Assembly (NCBI GenBank): GCA_030428945.1
Contig: JAUIEC010000007.1
Coordinates: forward strand, 227,705-291,704
Reading direction: 5' to 3'
DNA from: Phycisphaerae bacterium
GTDB lineage: Bacteria; Planctomycetota; Phycisphaerae; UBA1845; Fen-1342
DNA length: 64,000 nt
Shown here one piece after another: positions 1-8,725 of the stretch. The position numbers and the translations under genes were made by a program. Position 1 is the first letter of the stretch, and each line of letters begins with the position of its first letter. The notes beneath the pieces were generated by a model. The model saw nothing but the letters and a program-made list of their open reading frames with translations. It had not been told where the DNA came from and ran no database searches.

Positions 1-794
1 ATCACGGTGCTGCGATGATAGCCAGAGCGGAACCGGTCCGGCGGGCAGAAGCGGCTGCCGCGATACCCGTAGTTGCTGAAGCCGAAGCCGATATTCAGGC
101 TGGGACGCGGCTGGTAGACCGCCACCGGCGTCACGTAGTGCTGCGTCACCACCGGCTGCGTGTACACCGGAACCACCGCGGGCTGCGCGTAGGCCGGCAC
201 GACCGCCGGCTGCGTGTAGACCGGCTCGGGCTGAACCTCGTAGACCGGCTGCGGCGCGGGCTGCACCGGCTGGGGCGCGGGCTCGATGAACCGTTCGTCC
301 ACCTGCACCGGCTGCGTCGGCACGTAGCTGTGGGCCACCTCGATGCCATCGACGAGCTTCACCCGGGCGTCGTCCCGATCCAGGGCCGGGCTCTGCGGGT
401 CAGGATAGACCTGCCCGATGATCCGCAGGTCGCGATAGTGCGTCACCTGGTTGGCCGGCACGCTGAAGCTCAGGCTGCCCTCGAAGGTCAATTCGTCGTC
501 ATCCACCTCGCTCGGACGATCCAGCAGGACCACCACCTCGAACGGGCGGTTGTCTTCGGTGAACAGCAACTGCCGGTTGTATTCCAGTTGCAGTACCAGG
601 GCCAGGTCGGCCGGGCTCTGCCGCGTCCGAACCTCGACCTCGTACGCCACGCTGATGTTCCACTCGGTGCCAGCCGGGGTGATCCGGGCGGACAGGTCGT
701 CGATCTCGGCCTTCAGATAATGATCATCCGCCAGCGCGACCGTGCTCAGCCCCAGGGCGGCCAGCGTCGCGAGCATGTTCCGGAGTTTGTTCAT
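1..794 (-). CDS. Secreted protein of unknown function, C-terminus cut by the window edge
   Basis: The frame is open from an ATG at 794 to the left edge, so the C-terminus is missing. Residues 1-22 (MNKLRNMLATLAALGLSTVALA) look like a signal peptide with cleavage before Asp-Asp. The next ~140 residues look globular (alternating hydrophobic residues, few low-complexity stretches). From about residue 165 the chain turns into a Pro/Gln/Val/Tyr-rich tract with repeated units such as QPVYEVQPEPVY and TQPAVVPAY, followed by a Gly/Tyr/Arg-rich part (LNIGFGFSNYGYRGSRF). The architecture suggests a cell-surface or periplasmic protein with a flexible Pro-rich linker. I recognise no family. An ATG and a signal peptide in the same place make this start likely. 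Confidence 0.75.
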   Translation of the reverse strand, partial: MNKLRNMLATLAALGLSTVALADDHYLKAEIDDLSARITPAGTEWNISVAYEVEVRTRQSPADLALVLQLEYNRQLLFTEDNRPFEVVVLLDRPSEVDDDELTFEGSLSFSVPANQVTHYRDLRIIGQVYPDPQSPALDRDDARVKLVDGIEVAHSYVPTQPVQVDERFIEPAPQPVQPAPQPVYEVQPEPVYTQPAVVPAYAQPAVVPVYTQPVVTQHYVTPVAVYQPRPSLNIGFGFSNYGYRGSRFCPPDRFRSGYHRSTV

Positions 795-1036
795 TGCGTA
801 CTCCCCATCCGCCAACCCGCCTCGAAGTCGAGCAGACCGCCCCGCGTTGGCGTCCGGAACCGGCCCGTATCTATCTTTGACACGTCCAGGGTGTCCCCGT
901 TATTCATCCGAAACGCGGATTTCCCCAGCGGACCCCGCCCCGCCGCACGCTCCCGGCGTCCAAAAAAGTCCACATTCCGGCCAGAGCTACACATTTATCG
1001 GACATTTGGCCGATCAGACACCGTCGGACGCCCGTG

Positions 1037-1081
1037 CAAAAAGGAGCGAAGGACGCCCCGGCAGGGACCTCCTCCGCTCCT
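1037..1081 (-). terminator. Rho-independent terminator of the kamA-family gene
   Basis: Read on the minus strand just past the stop at 1105, arms at 1081-1070 and 1053-1042 form a 12-bp stem with a single G.U pair, followed directly by five T residues (1042-1038). Stem plus T-run on the minus strand only fixes the orientation. Confidence 0.8.
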
Positions 1082-1104
1082 CTAAGGTTCGCAGGAACTC
1101 CGCG

Positions 1105-2403
1105 TCAGTTGCAGCAGCCGCCGCGGCCGGGAACCATCAGCCCGCCGACCTCGGTTTCGTCCCGATGCCCGTTTCCGTTTCCGTTCCCGTGAACCAGGAC
1201 GGAATCGGCATCGCGCGAGACCGCCGGCAGCCGGCAGGTCCCGTCCAGGAAGGTGACCCCGACCGGAACGAACGAACCGTCCACCGGCTCGAGCTGGTCC
1301 AGCCAGTAGGCCCGGTCGTCGCGGTAGCAACTGAAGAACTGCCCGCGATTCTCGGGGTGCTTGCTGCGGTGATAGCGGAAGTGGATCCGCTCGCTGTCGA
1401 CGCCGCAGATCTCGATCTTGCCGGTCTCGTGCGACATCGCGAAGCGTGCCCGACCCGCCAGGCCGGACTCGCGCGTGACCGCGTCCCGCCAGATCTCCCA
1501 GCCTTCGACGATCGGCACCTCGTACGGCTCGTTGCCGGCCGTCGGGCGCCCCTGGAACAGGTAGTATGGCGGCACGCCGATGTGGGAGAGCGTGCCCCAC
1601 AGATCGGCCAGGGTGTCGGGGTCGTCGTTGATGCCGCGGATCATCGGGCACTGGTTGACGCAGGTGACGCCGCAGGCCTGGTACATCGCCAGGCCCTTGA
1701 TCGCCAGGGGCGTCAGTTCGCGGGGGTGGTCGAAGTGGGCCATCAGGTAGATCCGCTTCTCGGGCGTCGAGAACTCCCGCAGGGTCTCCTGCAGGCCCTC
1801 GTCGCGGAGGATGCGGAACGGGTCGAACGCGGGCATCTTCGAGCCCATGCGGATGATCTTGACGTGCTCGATCTCGCGCAGTTGCTGGAGGATCTCGCGG
1901 AGCCGGCGGGTGCTCATGATCAGCGGGTCCCCGCCGGTCAGCAGCACGTTGGTCACCTCCGCGTGCTCCCGGATGTAGGCAATGCCGTCCGAGACGTCCT
2001 TGGTGACTTCCTCGTTGTCATCCATGAACAGCCGCTTGCGGAAGCAGTAGCGGCAGTAGGCCCCGCAGACCTCGTTGCAGAGGAGCAGGACCGTGTCGGT
2101 GTACTTGTGCTGTACGCCCTGGGCGACCGTGTTGGCGGCCTCGTTGCTGGCGTCGAGCTGACCCCAGTCGTTCAGCTCCTCCGAGCGGGGGATGATCAAC
2201 TGCCGGATCGGATCGTTGGGGTCGTCCCAGTCGATCAGTTCCAGGTAGTAGTCGTTCGCTCGAAAGACATAGACCTCCGCCACCTTGCGGAGTCTCTCAC
2301 GCTCTTCTTCCGGGATATTCGGGATCTCGTCCACCCGACGGATGTATTTGACCCTGCGAACGTCCTGTGGAGATACGTTCAGCGTTTTCAAGGTGACGGA
2401 CAT
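1105..2403 (-). CDS. kamA: Lysine 2,3-aminomutase-family radical SAM/PLP enzyme (KamA family)
   Basis: The 432-residue protein carries the radical SAM cluster motif CGAYCRYC (Cys113, Cys117, Cys120) and the GGDP motif (157-160) that contacts SAM. In KamA the PLP lysine sits in a GGGGK-type motif; here FAMSHETGKIEI places a lysine (Lys329) at the equivalent place, so both cofactors should bind. The family exchanges H and NH2 between neighbouring carbons, for example L-lysine to L-beta-lysine. Length fits aminomutases better than the shorter EpmB, which modifies EF-P, and no EpmA-like gene is next to it, so the substrate is open. The C-terminus has an odd HGNGNGNGH tract and ends GRGGCCN. ATG is preceded by GGAGGTG at good spacing. 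It stands alone, with a terminator downstream. Confidence 0.9.
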   Translation of the reverse strand: MSVTLKTLNVSPQDVRRVKYIRRVDEIPNIPEEERERLRKVAEVYVFRANDYYLELIDWDDPNDPIRQLIIPRSEELNDWGQLDASNEAANTVAQGVQHKYTDTVLLLCNEVCGAYCRYCFRKRLFMDDNEEVTKDVSDGIAYIREHAEVTNVLLTGGDPLIMSTRRLREILQQLREIEHVKIIRMGSKMPAFDPFRILRDEGLQETLREFSTPEKRIYLMAHFDHPRELTPLAIKGLAMYQACGVTCVNQCPMIRGINDDPDTLADLWGTLSHIGVPPYYLFQGRPTAGNEPYEVPIVEGWEIWRDAVTRESGLAGRARFAMSHETGKIEICGVDSERIHFRYHRSKHPENRGQFFSCYRDDRAYWLDQLEPVDGSFVPVGVTFLDGTCRLPAVSRDADSVLVHGNGNGNGHRDETEVGGLMVPGRGGCCN

Positions 2404-2666
2404 CGGAGCACCTCCAGTCGATACCTTCCTCCATGTGCCAGTCCGGACGGAGTGGCCAATCGGAAACCGACTTCATCAAGGGATTACAGAAGCCGAGCGG
2501 ACCGCGGTTACACCCACGTCCTTACCAAAGGAGACTAACCGCCCCCGCGCGTCGGGGCAACGCGCGAGACGATTCGAGATTATAACGACAACCCCATACA
2601 GACAGGTAACTTAAGAGCATTTCAGGAGTTAGCGGGTCGCGTGGCTGATGGTTATCGGACGCAGGG

Positions 2667-3002
2667 TCAGTCCCCGTCCGAGCCGTTTGCCCGCCGAAAA
2701 ACCGCCACAATGTCCTCGATCGGGACCACGAACAGACGGTTATCGCCCTCAAAGTCCACCGGGATGGCCGTCTTCGGGTTGAACAGCACCTTGTCGTACT
2801 GCCGGATCGGATAGTCCTCGTCCCGATCCACCTGGGCCGAAACCGCCACCACCCGACCGGTGATGGTCGGGATCTCGATGTTCCCCGGCAGTTCGATCCC
2901 GCCCTTGGTCTTCTTCTTGTCCTCATCCTTGCGAATCAGGACCCGTTGCCCGAGCGGTTCGACGATCTCGAGGCTTTTCTGCTTGCCGCTTGCTTGGCCC
3001 AT
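2667..3002 (-). CDS. GroES-like co-chaperone (Cpn10 family)
   Basis: About 111 residues matching the Cpn10 fold: an opening EPLGQRVLIRKDED strand, a loop with KKKTKGGIELP (the mobile loop position that contacts GroEL), a GRVVAVS turn, and a closing VVPIEDIVAVFRR. Its expected role is capping a GroEL ring during folding. No groEL gene is adjacent, so this is probably one of several GroES-like copies, as planctomycetes often have. I chose the ATG at 3002 (MGQASGKQKSLEIVEPLG) because the homologous part begins there; an in-frame ATG at 3038 would add MVLFTAVYGAVG. Ribosome binding sites are weak for both. The gene is divergent from larB, with a ~55-bp gap that must hold both promoters. Confidence 0.85.
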   Translation of the reverse strand: MGQASGKQKSLEIVEPLGQRVLIRKDEDKKKTKGGIELPGNIEIPTITGRVVAVSAQVDRDEDYPIRQYDKVLFNPKTAIPVDFEGDNRLFVVPIEDIVAVFRRANGSDGD

Positions 3003-3058
3003 TCCTACTGCCCCGTATACTGCTGTGAACAGCACCATCCCTATCCGAGAAGACTCTA

Positions 3059-3835
3059 GTGCATCCCACCGCCGTCCGCAAACTCCTGCACCAGCTCCGC
3101 GACGGACAAACCTCCGTGGACGAAGTGGTTAGGCGTCTGGCCAGCCTCCCCTTCGAGGACCTTTCCGAGGCCGTCGTCGACCATCACCGCGGCCTCCGCT
3201 GCGGGTTTCCCGAGGTCATCTACGGGGCCGGAAAGACCATCGACCAGGTCCGCCAGATCTTCGCCAGCCTCGCCGCCGGCGGCGGGCCGGTCCTCGTCAC
3301 CCGGGCCGAACCGGACCTCGCCGCGGCCCTGCTCCGCGAATTCCCCGACGCACAGCACAACCAGGCCGCCCGGACCGTCGCCTGGCGCCCCCTGCCACCC
3401 GACGACGGCGCCGGATTCATCGCCGTCGTCGCCGCCGGAACCAGCGATCTGCCCGTCGCCGAAGAGGCCCGCGTCACCGCCGAGACCATGGGCAGCCCCG
3501 TCCGGACCATCTACGACGTCGGCGTGGCCGGCCTGCACCGCCTGCTCGGCCGGGTCGAGGATCTGCAGTCCGCCAACGCCCTCGTCGTCGTGGCCGGCAT
3601 GGAGGGGGCCCTGCCGAGCGTGGTCGGCGGCCTGGTCTCGCGGCCGGTCATCGCCGTCCCGACCAGCGTCGGGTACGGGGCCAACCTCGGTGGGATCACG
3701 GCCCTGCTCGGCATGCTGACCAGTTGTGCCTCGGGCGTCTCGGTCGTGAACATCGACAACGGCTTCGGGGCGGGCTACCAGGCCAGCCTGATCCACCGTC
3801 TGGCCGCTCCGCGCCAGGATTCCGACCATGCCTGA
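3059..3835 (+). CDS. larB: LarB: nicotinic acid adenine dinucleotide carboxylase/hydrolase for the nickel-pincer cofactor
   Basis: 258 residues from a GTG start. The C-terminal half is PurE/AIR-carboxylase-like: TIYDVGVAGLHRLL, VVVAGMEGALPSVVGGLVS and the Gly-rich VPTSVGYGANLGGITALL are typical of LarB. LarB carboxylates and hydrolyses nicotinic acid adenine dinucleotide as the first step to the nickel-pincer cofactor of lactate racemase-type enzymes (LarA). The partners LarC and LarE are not in this window. The last codons overlap the next gene (nnrD) by 8 bp, so the two are translationally coupled; both handle nicotinamide nucleotides, which may explain the pairing. Confidence 0.92.
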   Translation: MHPTAVRKLLHQLRDGQTSVDEVVRRLASLPFEDLSEAVVDHHRGLRCGFPEVIYGAGKTIDQVRQIFASLAAGGGPVLVTRAEPDLAAALLREFPDAQHNQAARTVAWRPLPPDDGAGFIAVVAAGTSDLPVAEEARVTAETMGSPVRTIYDVGVAGLHRLLGRVEDLQSANALVVVAGMEGALPSVVGGLVSRPVIAVPTSVGYGANLGGITALLGMLTSCASGVSVVNIDNGFGAGYQASLIHRLAAPRQDSDHA

Positions 3836-4724
3836 CCTGCCTGTCGTCACCTCCGAGTTCCAGCCGCTGCCGCCGCGACAGGCGGCCGCGCACAAGGGCA
3901 CGACCGGTCGCATCACGATCATCGCCGGCAGCCAGGGCATGAGCGGGGCCGCCGCGCTGGCCGCCCACGGCGCGCTGCGAGGCGGGGCCGGACTGGTCCG
4001 CGTCCTGACCGCCCGGAGCGCGCAGCCGATGGTGGCCGGGCATGTCGCCTGTGCGATGGTGACCCCCCTTCCCGAGACCGAGCACGGCACCCTGGCCGAG
4101 CAGACCCCCGAGGCCTGGCGGCGCCTGCTGGCGAGACAGGACGCGCTCGCGATCGGTCCCGGCCTGGGGCTCTCAACCGAGAACGCGGTGAACCTGCTGA
4201 CAATTCTGGGCCAGATCGAGCCTCCGCTGGTCATCGATGCCGACGCGATCACGCTGCTCGCGCAGGTCCACGCGCAGGTTACGCTGCATCCCGAGCGGCA
4301 TATCCTGACGCCGCACCCGGGCGAGGCGGCCCGCCTGCTGGAAGCCACCGGAGCCGACCCCGACATCGGGCAGGATGACGACAGCCGACACGCCGCCGCC
4401 CACTGGCTGGCGTGCCACCTGAAGGCCACCGTGCTGCTGAAAGGCCGCCGGACCGTCGTCTGCGACCCGTACCGAAGCTACCGCAACACCACCGGCAACC
4501 CCGGGATGGCCACCGGCGGGATGGGCGATGTTCTGACCGGACTGATCGCCGCCCTGCTCGGACAGGGACTCGACGCGTTCGACGCGGCCCGACTCGCCGC
4601 CCGCGTTCACGGCCACGCCGGCGATCTGGCCGCGCGCGAGATCGGGCCGGTCGGCCTGCTGGCGAGCGACCTGGCCGAACGGATCCCGGCCGCCCTGGCC
4701 GAAGTCTGCGGCTGGCGGCGCTGA
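3828..4724 (+). CDS. nnrD: ADP-dependent NAD(P)H-hydrate dehydratase
   Basis: 298 residues of the ribokinase-like carbohydrate-kinase fold used by NnrD/CARKD. Landmarks are the GRITIIAGSQGMSGAA opening, the TPHPGEAARLL motif and the nucleotide-binding GNPGMATGGMGDVLTG motif, where Asp of GMGD is the catalytic base in the family. The enzyme repairs the hydrated damage product of NADH or NADPH using ADP. Here it is a stand-alone dehydratase without the fused NnrE epimerase domain. It overlaps larB by 8 bp upstream and the following glycosyltransferase by 1 bp. Confidence 0.92.
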   Translation: MPDLPVVTSEFQPLPPRQAAAHKGTTGRITIIAGSQGMSGAAALAAHGALRGGAGLVRVLTARSAQPMVAGHVACAMVTPLPETEHGTLAEQTPEAWRRLLARQDALAIGPGLGLSTENAVNLLTILGQIEPPLVIDADAITLLAQVHAQVTLHPERHILTPHPGEAARLLEATGADPDIGQDDDSRHAAAHWLACHLKATVLLKGRRTVVCDPYRSYRNTTGNPGMATGGMGDVLTGLIAALLGQGLDAFDAARLAARVHGHAGDLAAREIGPVGLLASDLAERIPAALAEVCGWRR

Positions 4725-5827
4725 TGCGGATCGCGTACCTGGTGACGGACCTGCAGCGTGGCGGCACACCGCTGCGACTGGCCCGCCAGGCCCGCCTGCT
4801 GACCGGGGCGGGCGTCGAGATGCTGGTCGGCTGCCTGGCTCCGAGGGGGCCCGTCTCCGATGACCTGGAACAGGCCGGCGTGGCGACCTTCGCCTGCGGC
4901 GCGACCCGCGCCTGGCACCTCGGGGCGCTGCGGCGTCTGCGAGAGACCCTTGCCGACTGGCGTCCGGACCTGCTGCACTGCACGCTGACTCACGCGAACG
5001 TGGCCGGACGCGTCGTTGCGCGTCCTATGAACCTGCCGGTGATCGGCGGAACGGCGACCATCGAAGTGGAGCGCCCGCTGCACGGCTGGCTCGAGCGGAT
5101 GACCATCGCCCGCGATACGGCCCACACCGTCGGCGCGGCGTGCGTGCGGGACCATGTCGCGAGACGGTACCACTACCCGGCCGGACGGATCGCGGTGATT
5201 CCGCCGCTGATCGAGACGAGTCCGCATCCGACCCGCGGCGAGGCCCGGGCGGCGCTGGGCATCGCGGCCGACACCTTCCTGGCGGTCTGGATCGGACGCT
5301 GCGATCCGGTCAAGCGACTCGAATGGCTGCTGCCGGTGGCGGGCAGGCTGGGGTCGGCCGGGCGGGTCGCGGTGATCGGTGACGGCCCCGAGCGCGAACC
5401 GATGCGGCGACAGATCGAGCGGCACGACCTGTCCGAGCGCTTCCTGCTGCCCGGCTGGCAGGTCGCCCCGCAGGCCTGGCGGGCGGCGGCCGACGTGCTG
5501 CTGTGCCCGTCGCTGACCGAGGGCGTGCCGAACGCCGTCCTCGAGGCCCTCGCGATCGGCTGCCCGGTGGTTGCCAGCGACATCCCGAGTCACCGGGAAC
5601 TGGCGGCCGGGAGCGACGGTCTCCTGCTGGCCGACGATCCGGGGGTGTTCGCCGAGCGGGTGGCCGCGGTGCGTGATGATGTCGACCTGCGACAGCACCT
5701 GGGCGTGGCCGGGCGGGCGTGGGCCGAGCGCACGCTGCGTCCGGAGCGGACCCGCGAGGCGCTGCTGGGATTGTACGGGCGGGTGCTGGACGGAACCTGG
5801 CCGGGCGAGCAAGCTAGCAGCCCATGA
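4724..5827 (+). CDS. GT4-family glycosyltransferase (GT-B fold)
   Basis: 367 residues. The N-terminal Rossmann half starts MRIAYLVTDLQRGGTPL, with the Gly-Gly acceptor loop of GT4 enzymes. The C-terminal half has VWIGRCDPVKRLEWLL and the E-x7-E element in SLTEGVPNAVLEAL, which binds the sugar nucleotide. It probably transfers a sugar from an activated donor to a lipid-linked or surface glycan; the acceptor cannot be told from sequence. The ATG overlaps the nnrD stop as TGATG, and the stop overlaps the next start as ATGA, so it is read within the larB operon. An earlier in-frame ATG at 4412 lies inside nnrD and gives an Arg-rich nonsense extension. Confidence 0.88.
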   Translation: MRIAYLVTDLQRGGTPLRLARQARLLTGAGVEMLVGCLAPRGPVSDDLEQAGVATFACGATRAWHLGALRRLRETLADWRPDLLHCTLTHANVAGRVVARPMNLPVIGGTATIEVERPLHGWLERMTIARDTAHTVGAACVRDHVARRYHYPAGRIAVIPPLIETSPHPTRGEARAALGIAADTFLAVWIGRCDPVKRLEWLLPVAGRLGSAGRVAVIGDGPEREPMRRQIERHDLSERFLLPGWQVAPQAWRAAADVLLCPSLTEGVPNAVLEALAIGCPVVASDIPSHRELAAGSDGLLLADDPGVFAERVAAVRDDVDLRQHLGVAGRAWAERTLRPERTREALLGLYGRVLDGTWPGEQASSP

Positions 5828-6660
5828 GCAAGCCTTCGCAGAATGAACCGCTGCTGGTCGTCCGCGACCTGTGCACATCGTTTCCGTCGGCCGGCGGGCC
5901 GATCCCGATCGTCCGCAGCGTCAGCCTCGACGTTCATCGCGGGAAGACGCTGGGCCTGGTGGGTGAGAGCGGTTCGGGCAAGAGCACGCTGGCCCGGACG
6001 GTGCTGGGCCTGATCCCGGCCAGTGGCGGCAGCGTGCGATTCGACGGGCAGGAACTGCTGGGCCTGACGCCGCGGCAGTGGCGTCCGCTGCGGCGGCGGA
6101 TGCAGATGGTCTTCCAGGACCCGGCCGCGAGCCTGAACCCGCGGATGACTGTGGCGGCGATCATTGGGGAGGGGTTGCGGGTACACGGTCTGTGCGACGG
6201 GCGGGCGGACAGCGAGAAGCGGGTGGCGGGCCTGCTGGAGCGGGTCGGTCTGCGGTCGAGCGACCTGCCGCGGCATCCGCACGAGTTTTCGGGCGGTCAG
6301 AAGCAGCGGATCGGGATCGCGCGGGCGCTGGCGGTCGAACCGGAGCTGATCGTCTGCGACGAGCCGGTGTCGGCGCTGGATGTTTCGATTCAGTCGCAGA
6401 TCCTGAACCTGCTGAGCGACCTGCAGGACGAACTGGGTCTGAGCTACCTGTTCATCGCCCACGACCTGGCGGTGGTGCGGGCCTTCTGCGATGACGTGGC
6501 GGTCATGCAGCGCGGCGAAGTGGTCGAACAGGCGGACGCGGACACGCTGGTCGAGCATCCGCAGCATCCCTATACGCAGACGCTGCTGCGGGCGGCGGGC
6601 GGGGGCTTGGGGGCAAGTGAGCAGGTGAGCAAGTCAGCAAGTAAGCAGGTAAGCAAGTAA
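5824..6660 (+). CDS. ABC transporter ATPase of the oligopeptide/dipeptide type (OppF/DppF-like)
   Basis: 278 residues with Walker A GESGSGKST (47-55), Q-loop VFQDP (96-100), signature FSGGQKQR (155-162), Walker B LIVCDE (175-180) and the H-loop in FIAHDLAVV. The C-terminal HPQHPYTQTLL motif is typical of the peptide/nickel (Opp/Dpp/Nik) ATPases. No permease, binding protein or OppD partner is nearby, so the rest of the transporter must be elsewhere. The last ~14 residues (SEQVSKSASKQVSK) are encoded by an octamer repeat that has run into the gene and are probably not functional. It is the final gene of the larB operon. Confidence 0.9.
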   Translation: MSKPSQNEPLLVVRDLCTSFPSAGGPIPIVRSVSLDVHRGKTLGLVGESGSGKSTLARTVLGLIPASGGSVRFDGQELLGLTPRQWRPLRRRMQMVFQDPAASLNPRMTVAAIIGEGLRVHGLCDGRADSEKRVAGLLERVGLRSSDLPRHPHEFSGGQKQRIGIARALAVEPELIVCDEPVSALDVSIQSQILNLLSDLQDELGLSYLFIAHDLAVVRAFCDDVAVMQRGEVVEQADADTLVEHPQHPYTQTLLRAAGGGLGASEQVSKSASKQVSK

Positions 6661-6675
6661 GCAAGTAAGCAAGGG
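6613..6675. repeat. Degenerate octamer repeat (AGCAAGTA type) overlapping the end of the ABC ATPase gene
   Basis: Eight tandem variants of AGCAAGTR run from inside the last codons of the ATPase past its stop codon. The same unit, or its complement, recurs near 31.7, 38.9 and 41.6-41.7 kb, and a GGGAGC-based variant near 26.0 and 41.5 kb. Confidence 0.75.
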
Positions 6676-6724
6676 CGTACGTCAGCAGGTCCGCGTGTGT
6701 GCCGCTGCGATCTTCGCGGTGCCT

Positions 6725-8053
6725 TCACGGTTCCCTACGGTTCTTCCGTTGCTCTCGCGTCAAGAGCGAGTCCAACTTCGGCTTCAGCTCTTCGTTGAAG
6801 ATACGAGCTACAACGCTATTTGCTTGCTTGATATCGGTCACTTTGGCTTTGATGTCATTTGGCAGTGGATCTTGTCGCATTACCGCCTCGATCGCCGACT
6901 TCCTAAGCTCTGTCTTCTGAAGTACAACCAACATTTTGTCCAGCTCACGCGCCGCCTTGTCTTCACAGCGTTGACAAAAAAGGAGGGCTTTCTGTCGCTG
7001 CTCTTCGTCAAACTCGTTTCTCTCTGCGAACGCAAGTGTGTACTGACGCCATTGAGACATGGTGGCGTCAGTTGCCCCACTGACCCTTCGCTGCATCTCG
7101 CCGAAGTCTCTAGCCAGATTCATGGCCGCGGTGTCTCGCCGAAACTGCTCGCCAAGTTCCAACTGTCCCTCGCGAATCCGACGATCGACATCCTTCATCG
7201 GGACGACGGCAAATCCGTCCCAGGAGAACATCTGTTGTGGCGGAACACCTCGATCCTCTACGAAGACTATGTTGGTCCCGACACAAACACCGGCATCGCT
7301 CATAGCTAGTGGTGGTGCGTCGTCGTTATCGAAGCTCGCCTTTGGAATCACTATTGATGTCGCTAGCGCAAGGTCGTCCTGTCCGCTACGTTTTCGGAAA
7401 TAGTTGATACTCTTCGGAAACCATGATCTCTCTCCTGTGCGACTTAACTCGACACGGCACTCCTGCACCAATTCGTCTTTTGACCACATTTGAGATCGGA
7501 CGACTTGATTCCCTTGAGTAGGGTCTTGCCAGAAAACCAAGGAACGGTCTCCGGCCACCAAGCGGGTTGTGACCAGGTCGCCCTCAAGCCCTCTTGCCTC
7601 TACCGCAAAACCGCTGTCGGTTCCTTCGGTCAGTTGAGTGAGATAACTTCGTTCCCCTTGTTGAATGACTTCGAGTGTCGGGAATATCCCAATCTGGTTC
7701 CATTCCTGTATCGGAATGCCAAAGTCGTCACCATTTGAAGATACCCTCGCATTCATTGAATGTCCGTGACTGTGAACCTGGTATGGCCCAATCTTCGATC
7801 GAACAATCTTGGGGACCGGCATGAAGACGAGCTTGCTCGCATCCTCTGGGTCCAGTTCGGACCAAACCGAATCTCCGTCGCAGAAACGGTATTCACCTGC
7901 ACGTCGCTGAGTCGAACCGTTCTTTGCGTAATGAACAAGCTCGTACTCGATGGTGCCATTGGAACGCCACCGCTCCGTTCGTAGTTCGGCGAAGAACCGG
8001 GAGGCGTCGTCCGCAGAGACTGTGAATAGGACGAGTAACACTGTGGCAAGCAC
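6725..8053 (-). CDS. Secreted protein of an undescribed family, copy 1 (low GC)
   Basis: 442 residues from a GTG start with GGAG eight bases upstream. Residues 1-14 form a short signal peptide (cleavage near SA/DD). There is no recognised domain. It is clearly paralogous along its whole length to the protein at 21931-23271: both share IGPYQV near residue 90, WQDP...VVRSQ.W, a WFP...YFR segment, the exact AGVCVGTN block, a WDG...VPM segment and an EEQRQKALLFC-type helix. The C-terminal third is charged and helical, probably coiled coil. Base composition is about 50% GC against about 68% for its neighbours and well over 65% for its paralogue, so this copy has a different history, most simply acquisition from a lower-GC relative. 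Confidence 0.85.
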   Translation of the reverse strand: MLATVLLVLFTVSADDASRFFAELRTERWRSNGTIEYELVHYAKNGSTQRRAGEYRFCDGDSVWSELDPEDASKLVFMPVPKIVRSKIGPYQVHSHGHSMNARVSSNGDDFGIPIQEWNQIGIFPTLEVIQQGERSYLTQLTEGTDSGFAVEARGLEGDLVTTRLVAGDRSLVFWQDPTQGNQVVRSQMWSKDELVQECRVELSRTGERSWFPKSINYFRKRSGQDDLALATSIVIPKASFDNDDAPPLAMSDAGVCVGTNIVFVEDRGVPPQQMFSWDGFAVVPMKDVDRRIREGQLELGEQFRRDTAAMNLARDFGEMQRRVSGATDATMSQWRQYTLAFAERNEFDEEQRQKALLFCQRCEDKAARELDKMLVVLQKTELRKSAIEAVMRQDPLPNDIKAKVTDIKQANSVVARIFNEELKPKLDSLLTREQRKNRREP

Positions 8054-8325
8054 ACGAATCTCCGCAGAACAGACGAGGTGACAATGTCTGAATCGGCTAA
8101 TCTCAACCGTACGAGAGTTGATTGGGTCATCTCGTCATACGTATGACCTTGACGGCTGTTCAAGTGTCGTCGAGGAATAGCTGGGAATCCTTCACGGTTC
8201 GAGGGACGCGGCTGGTGATCAAGGAGCCTCAGGCCCGGCTTGCAGGAGGGCCGGTGCCGGCCCCTGCACCCGGGCGACGGTCGCTGCGGCAAGCCAGCCC
8301 CGCCTGGTCGGAAATCCGAGTGGCG

Positions 8326-8529
8326 TTATTCGACGCCCAACGTGACCAGCCGCTCGAACGGACCCTGCGAAAGCTCCGCGTAGGCTTGCTCCCACTGCGA
8401 TCGTTCCCAGCCCCTGGCCTGCTGCGCAACCAGGAACGGCTCGATGCGGTGCTGATTGGCGATCCGGACGCAGGCGACGACGAACTGCTCGCCCCGGTTC
8501 AGCGCGGTGGGGCGCCGAGAAGAAGCCAC
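8326..8529 (-). CDS. Possible small protein of unknown function (67 residues)
   Basis: A GTG at 8529, with AGGGGG immediately before it, opens a 67-residue frame bounded upstream by a TGA at 8565. Its composition is ordinary (RIANQHRIEPFLVAQQARGW, then WEQAYAELSQGPFERLV) rather than the Arg-rich pattern of antisense frames in this genome. It could be a real small gene or the remnant C-terminus of a decayed one. It lies between the symporter terminator and copy 1 of the orphan family. I recognise no family. Confidence 0.35.
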   Translation of the reverse strand: MASSRRPTALNRGEQFVVACVRIANQHRIEPFLVAQQARGWERSQWEQAYAELSQGPFERLVTLGVE

Positions 8530-8669
8530 CCCCCTGCACTGCCCTGCCGCCCTGTCCCTCTGTCACGGTCCGTCGCGGAACTCCCGCCATCGATCCCGGG
8601 CGGCATCCTCGTCGGCTCGCAGGGACGCGGCTTGGCGCCCGGGACGGCCACCTGTTCCGGGCCGGAAAA

Positions 8670-8688
8670 CACTGCCAGGATGGCAGTG
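8670..8688. repeat. Perfect 8-bp inverted repeat (CACTGCCA-GGA-TGGCAGTG)
   Basis: On the minus strand the hairpin is followed by TTTT, so it may end a transcript. It is followed by GCACAC on the plus strand. The CAGTGGCAC core also occurs at 26251 and 41580, which suggests one dispersed palindromic repeat family. Confidence 0.5.
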
Positions 8689-8725
8689 GCACACTACGCG
8701 TTGCGGCCGGCGCGCGGCGGTCGGC

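Noticed and set aside
2404..2666. Search for a gene between the GroES-like and kamA-type genes
   Set aside because: Only short Arg-rich frames. No ribosome site or recognisable structure was seen.
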